Source: Carideicomes alvinocaridis (GTDB taxonomy: Bacteria > Pseudomonadota > Alphaproteobacteria > Rhodobacterales > Rhodobacteraceae). Taken from it: a stretch of 50,801 nt of DNA. A program made the translations under genes and the position numbers. The stretch covers positions 1-50,801 of the forward strand of contig SRJI02000031.1 of NCBI GenBank assembly GCA_005473895.2, given 5' to 3'. The notes beneath the pieces are model-generated. The model ran no database searches and was not told the origin of the DNA. It saw nothing but the letters and a program-made list of their open reading frames with translations. Numbering within the stretch: the stretch's first letter is position 1; each line of letters starts with the position of its first letter. Below, piece by piece: positions 17,742 to 26,619 of the stretch.

Positions 17742-19151
17742 ATGCTTGCCGACGCCGACGACGCGCTGCTCGACCGCCTTCGCGCGGCCCTGTCCGAGGG
17801 CGGCGTGACCGCGCCCGAGCCGCGCTACCTCGAAGAGCCGCGTGGCCTGTGGCAGGGGCGCGCCGCCGCCGTGCTGCGCCCCCGCTCGGTCGAGGAGGTG
17901 GCCGAGATCCTGCGGATCTGCGGCGCCGCGCGGGTGGGCGTCGTGCCCTATGGTGGCGGCACCGGGCTGGTGGGCGGACAGGTCTCGCCCGATGGCCCGC
18001 TGCCGGTGCTGCTGTCGCTCGAGCGCATGAACGCCATCCGCGCGGTCTATCCGGACGAAAACGTGCTAGTCGCGGAGGCGGGCGCGATCCTCGTCGAGGT
18101 GCAGCAGGCGGCGGAGGCGGCGGACCGGCTGTTTCCCCTGTCGCTGGCCTCGGAAGGCTCGGCGCGGATCGGCGGGCTGCTGGGCACCAATGCCGGCGGC
18201 ACCGGCGTGCTGCGCTACGGCAATGCCCGCGACATGGTGCTGGGGCTGGAGGCGGTGCTGCCCGACGGCACCATCTGGCACGGGCTGAAACGGCTGCGGA
18301 AGGACAATACCGGCTACGACCTGCGCCACCTGCTGGTCGGGGCAGAGGGGACGCTGGGCGTGATCACCGCCGCCGCGCTGCGCCTGTCGCCCCGGCCGGC
18401 GGGCGAGGGCACGGCGATGATGGTGGTGCCGGGCCCGGCCGAGGCGCTTCGGCTGCTGGCCCTGGCGCGCGACCGGCTGGGCGAGGCGATCTCGGCATTC
18501 GAGCTGATCGCCGGGCAGAGCTTCGACTTCCTGGCCGAGACCATGCCGGAGGTCCGCCGGCCCTGGACCGAGGCACCCGCATGGTCGGTGCTGATCGATA
18601 TCGGCCTCGCGCAGGGGCTGGACCCGGCGGCGGCGCTGGAGGGCCTGTTCGAACAGGCGCTGGAGGCCGGGCTGGTGGAGGACGGCGTCATCGCCCGGTC
18701 CGAGGCGCAGCGGGCCGAGTTCTGGACCCTGCGAGAAAGCATCCCGCTGGCCAACCGCGAGGTCGGCGCGGTGTCCTCGCATGACGTTTCCCTGCCGCTG
18801 GGGGCGGTGGCGGAGTTCATCGCGCGGGGCGACGCGATCATCGCGGGGATGGGAGAGTTCCGGGTGAACTGCTTCGGCCACCTCGGCGACGGCAACCTGC
18901 ATTACAACGTCTACCCGCCGAAGGGCGCGGCCCCCGGCACCGGCAAGGACCGCGCCGCGGAGGTGAAGCGGGCGGTTCATGACCTCGTCCACGAGATGGG
19001 CGGCTCGGTCAGCGCCGAGCACGGCATCGGCCGGGCCAAGACCGGCGACCTGGAGCGTTACGGCGATCCGGCCAAGCTGGCGGCGATGCGCGCGATCAAG
19101 GCGGCGCTCGACCCGGCGGGGATCATGAACCCCGGGGCGGTGCTGCGCTAG
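17742..19151 (+). CDS. FAD-binding oxidase of the D-2-hydroxyglutarate/D-lactate dehydrogenase (GlcD) type
   Basis: 469 residues. The N-terminal PCMH FAD domain carries VVPYGGGTGLVGGQ (about 67-80), NAGGTGVLRYG and LVGAEGTLGVIT. The C-terminal FAD-oxidase domain carries FGHLGDGNLHYNV, a metal-binding His motif, and SAEHGIGRAK, both typical of D-2-hydroxyacid dehydrogenases that feed electrons to the electron-transfer flavoprotein or quinone pool. Length matches the D2HGDH group. The natural substrate (D-2-hydroxyglutarate, D-lactate or glycolate) cannot be settled from sequence. It is convergent with the LysR gene, and a dispersed repeat lies in the gap. Confidence 0.88.
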   Translation: MLADADDALLDRLRAALSEGGVTAPEPRYLEEPRGLWQGRAAAVLRPRSVEEVAEILRICGAARVGVVPYGGGTGLVGGQVSPDGPLPVLLSLERMNAIRAVYPDENVLVAEAGAILVEVQQAAEAADRLFPLSLASEGSARIGGLLGTNAGGTGVLRYGNARDMVLGLEAVLPDGTIWHGLKRLRKDNTGYDLRHLLVGAEGTLGVITAAALRLSPRPAGEGTAMMVVPGPAEALRLLALARDRLGEAISAFELIAGQSFDFLAETMPEVRRPWTEAPAWSVLIDIGLAQGLDPAAALEGLFEQALEAGLVEDGVIARSEAQRAEFWTLRESIPLANREVGAVSSHDVSLPLGAVAEFIARGDAIIAGMGEFRVNCFGHLGDGNLHYNVYPPKGAAPGTGKDRAAEVKRAVHDLVHEMGGSVSAEHGIGRAKTGDLERYGDPAKLAAMRAIKAALDPAGIMNPGAVLR

Positions 19152-19207
19152 CGCCCGTGGTCTTGCTGCGCCGCTGTCCCGGCCGCGCGCGGGTTGCGCC
19201 TGCGGGA

Positions 19208-19240
19208 GCCTCCGGCGGGAGTTTTTCTGGCAAGATGAAG
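19208..19240 (+). repeat. GCCTCCGGCGGG-type dispersed repeat, copy A (diverged)
   Basis: A 33-bp element beginning GCCTCCGGCGGGAGTTTTTC and ending GATGAAG. It aligns over its whole length with copies B (23789-23821, reverse) and C (24943-24975). The start GCCTCCGGCGGG can form a small hairpin, followed by a T-run, so it may act as a terminator for the flavoprotein gene that ends at 19151. Confidence 0.7.
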
Positions 19241-19254
19241 GGGAAGCCGCGCGC

Positions 19255-20202
19255 TCAGCCCCGGGCGTCGGGATCGGATGGCTCGGGGGTCGGCGGCTCG
19301 GGGGCGCCAAGGCCGGATTCGGCCAGCACCTCCTTCAGCCAGCGGCGGAACAGCCGTTGCGGGGCCGAGAGCGACCGGTCCTCGGCCGAGACCAGCCAAT
19401 AGGCCATGTCGATCCCGTGCCAGCGCGGAATCGGCGCCACGATCTGGCCGCGGTCCAGCGCGTCCCAGCAGAGCGCCTCGAAGGCCAGGAAGACGCCCGA
19501 GCCGCTCATCGCCGCGTCGAGGCAGAGCGAGGCCTCGGAAAACTCCGGCCCGTCCCGCAGGATCGAGGCATCCCGCCCCTCGGGCCGCAGCCAGTCATCC
19601 CATGAGAACATCGCCCGCGTGTCCTGGATGATGGGCACCTGCGCCAGGTCGTCCACTTCGTGGATGCGCTCGGCCCAGCGGGCGTTGCAGACCGGGATGA
19701 AGCGGTGGTCAAAGAGCTTTTCCGCCCGCACGCCGGGATAGTTGCCCGGCCCGATGCGGATGGCGAAATCGATGTCACCGGCATTGGGGTCGACCAGCGC
19801 CACGTCCGACTCGATGCGCACCTTGATGTCGGGGTAGCGCTTGGAGAACCGCCCCAGCCGCCAGATCAGCCAGCGCGCGGCGAAGATCGGCGCGACGGAG
19901 ATCGTCAGGATATGCGCCCGGTCGCGCCGCGCCAGCTCCACCCCCGAGGCGAGCCGCGCGAAGCCGTCGGACAGGAGCCGCAGGATGTCGCGGGCGCCGG
20001 GGGCGGGCACCATCCCGCCGGGGCGCCGATCGAAGAGCGCGCGGCCCAGCACCTCTTCGGCGCGGGCGACCTGCTGGCTGACCGCGCCGGGGGTGACCCC
20101 CATCTCCGCCGCCGCCCCGCGCAGGGAGCCGTGGCGCGCCACCGCTTCGGCCGCGCGCAGGGCGTTGAGGGGGACATTGGCGAGGGCGTCATGCGGGGGC
20201 AG
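19255..20202 (-). CDS. LysR-family regulator of the GcvA type, probable CTG start
   Basis: 315 residues if it starts at CTG 20202. The winged HTH is PLNALRAAEAVARHGSLRGAAAEMGVTPGAVSQQVARAEEVLG (core AAAEMGVTPGAVSQQVAR), followed by a periplasmic-binding-like effector domain with ISVAPIFAARWLIWRLGRF, typical of the GcvA group. The frame has an ATG at 20271, but it lies upstream of a good promoter (20231-20258), so it would not be on that message. GGGAGGAG at 20212-20219 sits 9 nt before CTG 20202, and homologues start near the PLNALR motif. No ATG, GTG or TTG lies at a fitting place. The target is unknown; the gene diverges from a small ORF. Confidence 0.85.
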   Translation of the reverse strand: MPPHDALANVPLNALRAAEAVARHGSLRGAAAEMGVTPGAVSQQVARAEEVLGRALFDRRPGGMVPAPGARDILRLLSDGFARLASGVELARRDRAHILTISVAPIFAARWLIWRLGRFSKRYPDIKVRIESDVALVDPNAGDIDFAIRIGPGNYPGVRAEKLFDHRFIPVCNARWAERIHEVDDLAQVPIIQDTRAMFSWDDWLRPEGRDASILRDGPEFSEASLCLDAAMSGSGVFLAFEALCWDALDRGQIVAPIPRWHGIDMAYWLVSAEDRSLSAPQRLFRRWLKEVLAESGLGAPEPPTPEPSDPDARG

Positions 20203-20230
20203 GGCGAGCTCCTCCCTTGGGTTCAGGAAA

Positions 20231-20258
20231 ACTATACGCCTTTGCAAGAACGCTGCAA
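20231..20258 (-). promoter_or_regulatory. Sigma70-like promoter of the LysR gene
   Basis: On the minus strand: TTGCAG (-35, 20258-20253), 16-bp spacer, TATAGT (-10, 20236-20231). The predicted transcript start is near 20224, leaving a leader of about 22 nt with GGGAGGAG before CTG 20202. Confidence 0.55.
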
Positions 20259-20323
20259 TTTTCTTCGGCAAAGGCCGCCCCCATATTGGCCATATCGAAA
20301 GCAGCTAAACAAGGAGAACAACA

Positions 20324-20554
20324 ATGCTGGACTTTCTCAGACGCCTATCTGGTCAGCGCCCAGGGGCGCAGGCCCGACGGGATCCCATCGACGAGCCCGA
20401 GATCGCGCGGATGAGCGCGGCGGAACTGGCGGATCTGCCGCTGCCCCGCCATGCCACCCCGCCGCAGGAGCGCCGCGAAACGGTGCCGCAGCGCGACAGC
20501 CTGCGCGCCACCCGCCCCGAACGGGGCCTCGGCCGGGCCGCCGCCGCTCTCTGA
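20324..20554 (+). CDS. Small hypothetical protein
   Basis: 76 residues from ATG 20324, with AAGGAG eleven bases upstream. It starts MLDFLRRLSGQ, a short amphipathic stretch, and continues with a charged, Pro/Arg-rich and probably disordered tail (RMSAAELADLPLPRHATPPQ). No family is recognised. It is divergent from the LysR gene and 85 bp before acpS. A good ribosome-binding site and a separate leader argue for a real gene, but composition alone would not. Confidence 0.5.
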   Translation: MLDFLRRLSGQRPGAQARRDPIDEPEIARMSAAELADLPLPRHATPPQERRETVPQRDSLRATRPERGLGRAAAAL

Positions 20555-20639
20555 GCGCCCGGCCCAGCCTCCCGCCGCTTGACGCGGCGCCCGGTCCCTG
20601 CCATCGCCAAGGCGCGAGACGGCAAGCGGACCCCACCCC

Positions 20640-21074
20640 ATGATCCTCGGTATCGGAACGGACCTGGCGAATATCGAGCGCATCCAGCGCGTGCTCGACC
20701 GTCACGGCGACCGTTTCCGCAACCGGGTCTTCACCGACATCGAACAGGCCAAGGCCGAGCGGCGCCGCGACACGGCCGGCACCTATGCCAAGCGCTGGGC
20801 CGCGAAGGAGGCCTGTTCCAAGGCGCTGGGCACTGGCCTGCGCATGGGCATCGCCTGGAAAGACATGGCGGTCAGCAACCTGCGCACCGGCCAGCCCGTC
20901 ATGGCCGTAACCGGCTGGGCCAGGGACCGGCTGGAGGCGATGACGCCGCCGGGCCACGAGGCCATCATCCACGTCACCCTGACCGACGATCATCCCTGGG
21001 CACAGGCCTTCGTGGTGATCGAGGCCCGCCCGCTGGCAGCCCCCGAGGCCGGGCCCGAACAGGCGCACGGCTAG
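20640..21074 (+). CDS. acpS: Holo-[acyl-carrier-protein] synthase
   Basis: 144 residues, normal for alphaproteobacterial AcpS. It transfers 4'-phosphopantetheine from CoA to apo-ACP in the cytoplasm. Both family signatures are intact: [12 protein letters not shown] (residues 4-15, with the Mg-binding Asp) and [15 protein letters not shown] with the second metal ligand Glu. [10 protein letters not shown] lies between them. It begins the acpS-lepB-rnc-era-recO housekeeping order common in this group. A terminator-like hairpin at 21099-21127 separates it from lepB. Confidence 0.95.
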   Translation: MILGIGTDLANIERIQRVLDRHGDRFRNRVFTDIEQAKAERRRDTAGTYAKRWAAKEACSKALGTGLRMGIAWKDMAVSNLRTGQPVMAVTGWARDRLEAMTPPGHEAIIHVTLTDDHPWAQAFVVIEARPLAAPEAGPEQAHG

Positions 21075-21098
21075 CCGGGCCGCCCCGGGCGGATCGCG

Positions 21099-21127
21099 GC
21101 GCTGCGCCGGGGCGCCGCAGCGCTTTT
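21099..21127 (+). terminator. Rho-independent terminator after acpS
   Basis: GCGCTGCG (21099-21106) pairs with CGCAGCGC (21116-21123), followed directly by TTTT. Confidence 0.6.
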
Positions 21128-21234
21128 CTCCGCGCCGCGGCGAATTGTGGCACCGGCCGCGGCGGCGCGGCGCCCGTTCTTGACACCCTGCCGCAACCCG
21201 CCCATGAAGCCCGAGGTTATCGAGGAGTGGGCAG

Positions 21235-22074
21235 ATGGCATCCGAGACCAAGAAGGGCAACGCGATCTGGGAGACGGTGAAGACCATCTTCTGGGCCCTG
21301 CTGATCGCGGGCGTCTTCCGCACGCTGTTCTTCCAGCCCTTCTGGATCCCCTCCGGCTCGATGAAGGACACGCTGCTGATCGGCGATTTCCTCTTCGTCA
21401 ACAAGATGACCTACGGCTATTCCTACGCCTCCTGCCCCTCGATCGTGATCCCCGCCGTGGGGCTCGACATCGGCGCGGACGACCTCTGCGGCTGGATGCA
21501 GGGCGACAGCCACAGCCGGCTGTTCGGCGGCGAGCCCGAGCGCGGCGACGTGGTGGTCTTTCGCCACCCGGTCAGCGGGCGCGACTTCATCAAGCGGCTG
21601 ATCGGCCTGCCGGGCGACCGGATCCAGGTGGTGGATTCCGTGCTGACCATCAATGGCGAGCCGGTGACGCTCGAGGATGCGGGCACCTTCGAGGAGGTGA
21701 TGGAACGCCAGGGGCCGCAGGGCCTGCTGCCGGCCTGCGAAAACGCGCCGGTGGGGCAGGGCGGCACCTGCACCAAGTCGCGCCAGCTGGAAACGCTGCC
21801 CAACGGGGTGAAGCACCCCGTGCTCAACATCCGCAACCAGGGCTCCGATCACACGGCGGTCTATACCGTGCCCGAGGACTACTACTTCTTCATGGGCGAC
21901 AACCGTGACAATTCCACCGACAGCCGCGTGCCGCAGACCGCGGGCGGAGTCGGCTTCGTCCCGCGCGAGAACATCATCGGCAAGGCGCAGCGGATCATGT
22001 TCTCCTCCGCCGGGCGCTCCATGCTGTTCTTCTGGACCTGGCGCGGCGACCGCTTCTTCAAGGCGATCGAGTGA
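21235..22074 (+). CDS. lepB: Signal peptidase I
   Basis: 279 residues. It cleaves signal peptides of exported proteins at the outer face of the inner membrane. One N-terminal membrane helix ([17 protein letters not shown]) precedes the catalytic Ser42 in IPSGSM. The catalytic Lys120 is in [12 protein letters not shown]. Box [12 protein letters not shown], is near the C-terminus. An insert with several Cys residues (ASCPS, DDLCGW, PACENAP, GGTCTKS) may form disulfides in the periplasm. The next gene, rnc, starts inside its stop codon. Confidence 0.96.
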   Translation: MASETKKGNAIWETVKTIFWALLIAGVFRTLFFQPFWIPSGSMKDTLLIGDFLFVNKMTYGYSYASCPSIVIPAVGLDIGADDLCGWMQGDSHSRLFGGEPERGDVVVFRHPVSGRDFIKRLIGLPGDRIQVVDSVLTINGEPVTLEDAGTFEEVMERQGPQGLLPACENAPVGQGGTCTKSRQLETLPNGVKHPVLNIRNQGSDHTAVYTVPEDYYFFMGDNRDNSTDSRVPQTAGGVGFVPRENIIGKAQRIMFSSAGRSMLFFWTWRGDRFFKAIE

Positions 22075-22757
22075 GCGGCCTGTCGCGCGAGCTCAGGGCA
22101 TTCGAGGACCGGATCGGCTATGCCTTCAACCGGCCCGAATTGCTGCGCCGCGCGCTGACCCATCCCTCGGTCGTCTCGCCCACCAAGGACGACAACCAGC
22201 GGCTCGAATTCCTCGGCGACCGGGTGCTGGGCCTCGTCATGGCCGAGGCGCTGCTGGCCGAGGACCGCGCGGCCACCGAGGGCCAGCTCGCGCCGCGGTT
22301 CAACGCCCTGGTGCGCAAGGAATGCTGCGCCGAGGTCGCGCGCGAGATCGGGCTGGGCGAGGTGCTCAAGCTCGGCCGGTCCGAGATGCTGTCGGGCGGG
22401 CGGCGCAAGCAGGCGCTGCTGGGCGACGCGATGGAGGCGGTGATCGCGGCGGTATACCTCGATGCCGGCTTCACCGAGGCGCAGGCGATGATCCTGCGGC
22501 TCTGGGGCGACCGGGTGACGAGCGTCAAGGCCGATGCCCGCGACCCCAAGACGGCGCTGCAGGAATGGGCCCAGGCCCGCGGCATGACACCGCCAGCCTA
22601 CCGCGAGCTGAAGCGCGAGGGGCCAGACCACGCGCCGGTCTTCACCATCGTGGCGGAACTGGCCGACGGCCGGTCGAGCGAAGCCGAGGCCGGCTCCAAG
22701 CGGCAGGCCGAGCAGGCGGCGGCCAAGGCGTTGCTGGCCCGGCTCGAGGCGAAGTGA
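22071..22757 (+). CDS. rnc: Ribonuclease III
   Basis: 228 residues from GTG 22071, overlapping the lepB stop. It cuts double-stranded RNA in rRNA processing and mRNA decay. The signature [13 protein letters not shown] holds catalytic E46 and D50 (the usual first residue pair ER is QR here). [16 protein letters not shown] carries the second acidic pair. The C-terminal dsRNA-binding domain includes [11 protein letters not shown] and [15 protein letters not shown]. The lepB-rnc coupling is widely conserved. Confidence 0.96.
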   Translation: MSGLSRELRAFEDRIGYAFNRPELLRRALTHPSVVSPTKDDNQRLEFLGDRVLGLVMAEALLAEDRAATEGQLAPRFNALVRKECCAEVAREIGLGEVLKLGRSEMLSGGRRKQALLGDAMEAVIAAVYLDAGFTEAQAMILRLWGDRVTSVKADARDPKTALQEWAQARGMTPPAYRELKREGPDHAPVFTIVAELADGRSSEAEAGSKRQAEQAAAKALLARLEAK

Positions 22758-22824
22758 GCACCGGCTTGCGGGGGCTGCAGGACCGGGAGGCGCGTCGCGA
22801 TCCGGTCGGCCGGGCGAGGCGCGG

Positions 22825-23709
22825 ATGACCGCCAACCGGCAGGGCGCGCTCTTCATGGTGGGCGCCATGGTCTTCTTCATGGTGGGCGCCATGGTCTTCT
22901 TCGGGATCGAGGACGCGCTCTTCAAATCCGTCACCGAAAGTTACCCGCCGGGCCTCGCCCTGGCGCTGTTCGGGCTGACCGGGTTGGTCCTCTACGCCCT
23001 GCAATCACTGCGCGCGGGCGAGCAGGTGCTGCATCCCGAGGCGCTGCGCCCCCGGCTGCTCCTCCGCTCCGGGGTGGAGATCGCGGGGCGGCTTTTCTAC
23101 GCGCTGGCGCTGGCCTTCACCCCGCTCTCGGCGACGACGGCGATCCTGCAGGCGACGCCGCTGGTGGTGACCGCGGGGGCGGCGCTGATCCTCGGCGAAA
23201 AGGTCGGGCCCCGGCGCTGGCTGGCGATGGGCGTGGGCTTTGCCGGCGTGCTTCTGATCCTGCGGCCGACGCCAGAGGCCTTCCGGCTGGACGCGCTGCT
23301 GGCGGTGGCCGGGATGCTGGGCTTTGCCGGCCGCGACCTCGCCACCCGCGCCAGCCCGCCCGCGGTCTCCGCCCGGCAGCTCGGCACGCTGGGCTTCCTC
23401 GTGGTGACCACCGCTGGGCTCATCCTGCTGCCTTTCGATAGCGCCGCCCCCCGGCTGCCCGACGCGTCCGAGGGCCTGCGCCTCGTCCTGACCGGCGCCG
23501 TGGGCGTCACCGCCTACCGGCTGCTGACCGGCGCCATGCGCAGCGGCGAGATCGGGGTCGTCGCGCCCTTCCGCTACTTCCGGCTGCTGGTGGCGCTGGT
23601 GCTGGGGCTGGCGATCTTCGGCGAGCGGCCCGACCTCTGGACCTGGGCCGGCTCCACGCTGATCGTCGGCAGCGGCCTCTACACCCTCGCCCGCTCCCGC
23701 CGCGCCTGA
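22825..23709 (+). CDS. EamA/DMT-family transporter with an internal tandem duplication
   Basis: 294 residues, about ten membrane helices in two EamA halves. Family features include TPLSATTAILQATPLVV, an ILGEKVGPRRWLAMGVGFAG segment (ILGEKVGPRRW) ending the first half, and FRYFRLLVALVLGLAIFGE in the second. It is a small-molecule exporter or importer of the drug/metabolite superfamily; the substrate is not predictable. The first helix contains FMVGAMVF twice in a row, from a 24-bp DNA duplication at 22852-22899 that keeps the frame but lengthens TM1. It interrupts the rnc-era order seen in many relatives. Confidence 0.85.
   Translation: MTANRQGALFMVGAMVFFMVGAMVFFGIEDALFKSVTESYPPGLALALFGLTGLVLYALQSLRAGEQVLHPEALRPRLLLRSGVEIAGRLFYALALAFTPLSATTAILQATPLVVTAGAALILGEKVGPRRWLAMGVGFAGVLLILRPTPEAFRLDALLAVAGMLGFAGRDLATRASPPAVSARQLGTLGFLVVTTAGLILLPFDSAAPRLPDASEGLRLVLTGAVGVTAYRLLTGAMRSGEIGVVAPFRYFRLLVALVLGLAIFGERPDLWTWAGSTLIVGSGLYTLARSRRA
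22852..22899 (+). repeat. Perfect 24-bp tandem duplication inside the EamA gene
   Basis: The unit TTCATGGTGGGCGCCATGGT plus CTTC occurs at 22852-22875 and again at 22876-22899 with no mismatch. Identity at silent sites points to a recent slippage or replication event, or to sequence that varies between strains. Confidence 0.95.
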
Positions 23710-23788
23710 GCCGCCGCGTCGTTTCTCGCGCCCCTCGGCCCCACGCATCCCGGCCCCTCCACCGCGCGCCCGGCCCGGGGTCGCACCG

Positions 23789-23821
23789 CTTCTTCTGACC
23801 ATAAATATCCCCGCCGGAGGC
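23789..23821 (-). repeat. GCCTCCGGCGGG-type dispersed repeat, copy B
   Basis: On the minus strand it reads GCCTCCGGCGGGGATATTTA and ends GGTCAGAAGAAG. It differs from copy C (24943-24975) at only two of 33 positions and lies in the opposite orientation, so copies B and C form an inverted pair around era. Confidence 0.85.
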
Positions 23822-23958
23822 ATGAAATCGCCCCTTGGCCGCTCTCCGCCGGCGGAGCCTCCCCGTCCGGCTCGACATGGGACGCCCCCGCACGGCGGGA
23901 CTGGTCGCGGGGCGCATTCTCGGCTATGCCCCGGTCGAACCCAGACGAGGCTGCCCCG

Positions 23959-24867
23959 ATGACCACACGCGCCGGATTTGTCGCCCTGATCGGCGAGCCC
24001 AATGCGGGCAAGTCCACGCTCCTGAACCGCATGGTGGGGGCGAAGGTCTCCATCGTGACCCACAAGGTGCAGACCACGCGGGCCCGGATCCGCGGCGTGG
24101 CGATGGCGGGGGACAGCCAGATCGTCTTTGTCGACACGCCCGGCCTGTTCAAGCCGCGCCGGCGGCTCGACCGGGCGATGGTCGCCGCCGCTTGGGGCGG
24201 CGCGGCGGATGCCGACGTGATCGTGCTGTTGATCGAGGCCCATCGCGGCATCACCGACGGCGTGGAACGCATCCTCGACCGGCTGGGCGAGGTCAGCCAG
24301 GGGCGGCGCGTGGCGCTGGCCATCAACAAGATCGACCGGGTCAAGGCCGAGGCGCTGCTGGGCCTGTCGCAGGAGATGAACGCGCGGTTCGGCTTCGCCA
24401 CCACCTTCATGATCTCGGCCGAGCGGGGCCACGGGGTCGAGGACCTGCGCGACTGGCTGGCCGGCGAGATGCCCGAGGGGCCGTTCCTCTATCCCGAGGA
24501 CCAGATCGCCGACCTGCCGATGCGGATGATCGCCGCCGAGATGACGCGCGAGAAGCTGACCCTGCGCCTGCACCAGGAACTGCCCTACCAGCTGACGGTG
24601 GAAACCGAGGCCTGGGAGGAGCGGGAGGACGGATCGGCCCGGATCGACCAGGTGATCTACGTCTCGCGCCCCGGCCATAAGGGGATCCTGCTGGGCCACA
24701 AGGGCGAGACGATCAAGGCGGTGTCCAAGGCCGCGCGCGAGGAGCTGGAAGAGTTTCTCGGCCGCAAGGTCCACCTGTTCACCCAGGTCAAGGTGCGGGA
24801 GAAATGGCTCGACGAGGCGGAGCGCTATTCCGAGATGGGGCTCGATTTCTCGGACGGGAATTCTTGA
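23959..24867 (+). CDS. era: GTPase Era
   Basis: 302 residues from ATG 23959; a GTG/ATG-type extension upstream is less likely because Era starts just before the G1 motif. The GTPase domain has G1 GEPNAGKS (about 12-19), G2 with QTTR, G3 DTPG and G4 NKID. The C-terminal KH domain shows a KGILLGHKGETIKAVS segment (GHKGETIK) followed by FTQVKVREKW. Era helps mature the 30S subunit by binding the 3' end of 16S rRNA at the membrane. The gene is bracketed by an inverted pair of 33-bp repeats, 137 bp before and 75 bp after it. Confidence 0.96.
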   Translation: MTTRAGFVALIGEPNAGKSTLLNRMVGAKVSIVTHKVQTTRARIRGVAMAGDSQIVFVDTPGLFKPRRRLDRAMVAAAWGGAADADVIVLLIEAHRGITDGVERILDRLGEVSQGRRVALAINKIDRVKAEALLGLSQEMNARFGFATTFMISAERGHGVEDLRDWLAGEMPEGPFLYPEDQIADLPMRMIAAEMTREKLTLRLHQELPYQLTVETEAWEEREDGSARIDQVIYVSRPGHKGILLGHKGETIKAVSKAAREELEEFLGRKVHLFTQVKVREKWLDEAERYSEMGLDFSDGNS

Positions 24868-24942
24868 CCCGTCTGTTGGCAAGCGGGGCGCCTGCGGCGC
24901 GCATTTTCTCTCGTCGGCGGCCTCCGGCCTTCTCCTCGGGAT

Positions 24943-24975
24943 GCCTCCGGCGGGGATATTTCCGGTCAGAAGAAG
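24943..24975 (+). repeat. GCCTCCGGCGGG-type dispersed repeat, copy C
   Basis: Begins GCCTCCGGCGGGGATATTTC and ends GGTCAGAAGAAG. Just upstream, 24919-24930 has a partial echo (GGCCTCCGGCCT). It lies between era and the DUF1491 gene. Confidence 0.85.
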
Positions 24976-25009
24976 CGCGGATGCGGTTGCGGCGTGCCGG
25001 GGGGATGTC

Positions 25010-25342
25010 GTGGCGCGGCTGACGACGGAATTCTGGGTGCATGCCTACTTGGCGCGGCTGCGGCTGCTGCAGATCCCGGCCTTCGTGGTGGCGCATGGGG
25101 ACAATCACGCGGGCGCCGTGCTGGTGAAGCTGAACACGCTGGATGGGCAGGCGCGGGCCTTTTCGCGGACCTTCGACCTGATGACCGGGGAGCGGCGCTG
25201 GATGGAACTGGCCGCGGGGGCGGAGCCCGAGGTGGACGCCGCGGTGGAACGCCAGCGCCGGAGCGATCCGGATCTCTGGGTGATCGAGGTGGAGGATCGC
25301 GAGGGGCGACACCTGCTGGAGGAGGAGGGGCTCGCGGAGTGA
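25010..25342 (+). CDS. DUF1491 family protein
   Basis: 110 residues from GTG 25010, which has GGGGGGA a few bases upstream; the longer open frame would read through the repeat element and is rejected. The opening ARLTTEFWVHAYLARLRL, the central GAVLVKLNTLDGQARAF and the ending DPDLWVIEVEDREGRHLL match DUF1491, a family I know from alphaproteobacteria with no assigned function. It lies between era and recO in the same direction, 52 bp before recO, which suggests one operon. Confidence 0.85.
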   Translation: MARLTTEFWVHAYLARLRLLQIPAFVVAHGDNHAGAVLVKLNTLDGQARAFSRTFDLMTGERRWMELAAGAEPEVDAAVERQRRSDPDLWVIEVEDREGRHLLEEEGLAE

Positions 25343-25393
25343 GCCGCCCCGATGGGCCTTGCGGGCCGCGCGGCCCGGGCCGATGGTGAGCGC

Positions 25394-26137
25394 ATGGAAT
25401 GGCGTGACCAGGGTTTCGTTCTGAATATGCGGCGGCACGGGGAAAGTGCCGCCATCCTCGAGGTGTTCACGCCCTCGCGCGGTCGTCATGCGGGGGTCGT
25501 GCCCGGCGGGGCCAGCCGCAAGTTCGCCGCCACGCTTCAGCCCGGGGCGCAGGTCGACCTGCATTGGCGGGCGCGGCTGGAGGATCATCTCGGCAGTTTC
25601 CGGGTGGAGCCGCTGCGCAGCCGCGCGGCGCAGGCCATGGGCGACCGGTTGTCGCTTTCGGGGCTGAACGCGGTCTGCGCGCTCCTGTCCTTCTGCCTGC
25701 CGGAGCGGGAGGCGCACGAGGCGCTCTACCGCCGGAGCGAGACATTGCTCGACCTGCTGGGCGACGCCGATCTCTGGCCGCTGGCCTACATGCGGTGGGA
25801 GCTGGCGCTGCTGGAGGAGATGGGGTTCGGGCTGGACCTCACGGCCTGCGCGGTGACCGGGTCGAACGACCACCTGGCCTATATCTCGCCGCGCACGGGG
25901 CGGGCGGTGACCTCCATGGGGGCGGGCGAGTGGGTGGACCGGCTGCTGCCCCTGCCGCAGGTGTTGCTGGGGCGGGGCGATGCGCCGGACACGGAGGTGC
26001 TGGAGGCGCTGCGGGTGCTGGGCCATTTCCTGGGCAACCACATGGCGCCGGCCCTGGCGCACAAGCCGCTGCCCGAGGCGCGGGAGCGGTTCGTCGCGGC
26101 CTTTGCCCGGCGGGTGGCGCAAGAGGGGGTGCGATGA
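25394..26137 (+). CDS. recO: DNA repair protein RecO
   Basis: 247 residues from ATG 25394, chosen because RecO starts near [10 protein letters not shown]; an upstream in-frame start would add 14 residues. An N-terminal OB-fold ([21 protein letters not shown]) is followed by a helical domain with [18 protein letters not shown] and [11 protein letters not shown]. RecO loads RecA on gapped DNA with RecR. The era-recO pairing is common in bacteria. Its stop overlaps the next ATG. The zinc cysteines of some RecO proteins are reduced to a single visible one in this region. Confidence 0.92.
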   Translation: MEWRDQGFVLNMRRHGESAAILEVFTPSRGRHAGVVPGGASRKFAATLQPGAQVDLHWRARLEDHLGSFRVEPLRSRAAQAMGDRLSLSGLNAVCALLSFCLPEREAHEALYRRSETLLDLLGDADLWPLAYMRWELALLEEMGFGLDLTACAVTGSNDHLAYISPRTGRAVTSMGAGEWVDRLLPLPQVLLGRGDAPDTEVLEALRVLGHFLGNHMAPALAHKPLPEARERFVAAFARRVAQEGVR

Positions 26138-26616
26138 GCGACAGGGCAAGAGCGGGCGAGGCGGGGTTCGGCTTTGATCCTGGTGAGGAGAGCGACGCGA
26201 CGCTGGCCTTCATCGGGCATGTGCGCTCGCACTGGCGGCGGGGCGACTGCCCGAAGAACCTGCGCGAAGCGCGGGAGAGGGGGGCGGCTGCGCGGGTGGT
26301 GCTGCGGCCGGGCTATGGCGCCGCGCTGGAGGGGCTGGAGGTGGGGCAGGCGATCTGGCTCATCTGCTGGATGGACGGGGCGCATCGGGACCTCGCATTG
26401 CAGCGCCCGCGCCATGCGGACGGGCCGCGGGGGACGTTTTCGCTGCGCTCGCCGGTGCGGCCGAACCCGATCTCCCTGCAGGCGGTGCGGATCACCGCGC
26501 TGGACCCGGTCGCGGGGATCATCGGGATCGACGCGACCGATGCTTTCGACGGCACGCCGGTGCTGGACATCAAGCCGTGGATCGGGCGGGTGGATGTCCC
26601 GCCCGAATTGGACTGA
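26134..26616 (+). CDS. TrmO/TsaA-type tRNA (t6A37) methyltransferase
   Basis: 160 residues from ATG 26134 (ATGA overlap with recO). The single beta-barrel TsaA/YaeB fold shows a [12 protein letters not shown] start, [40 protein letters not shown] (core RSPVRPNPI) and [19 protein letters not shown]. RSPxRPNPIG and [11 protein letters not shown] are the family hallmarks; here the last Tyr is Trp. TrmO methylates the N6 of t6A37 in tRNA using SAM. Some Rhodobacteraceae paralogues are shorter and untested, so function is by family. Confidence 0.85.
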   Translation: MSDRARAGEAGFGFDPGEESDATLAFIGHVRSHWRRGDCPKNLREARERGAAARVVLRPGYGAALEGLEVGQAIWLICWMDGAHRDLALQRPRHADGPRGTFSLRSPVRPNPISLQAVRITALDPVAGIIGIDATDAFDGTPVLDIKPWIGRVDVPPELD

Positions 26617-26619
26617 CGC

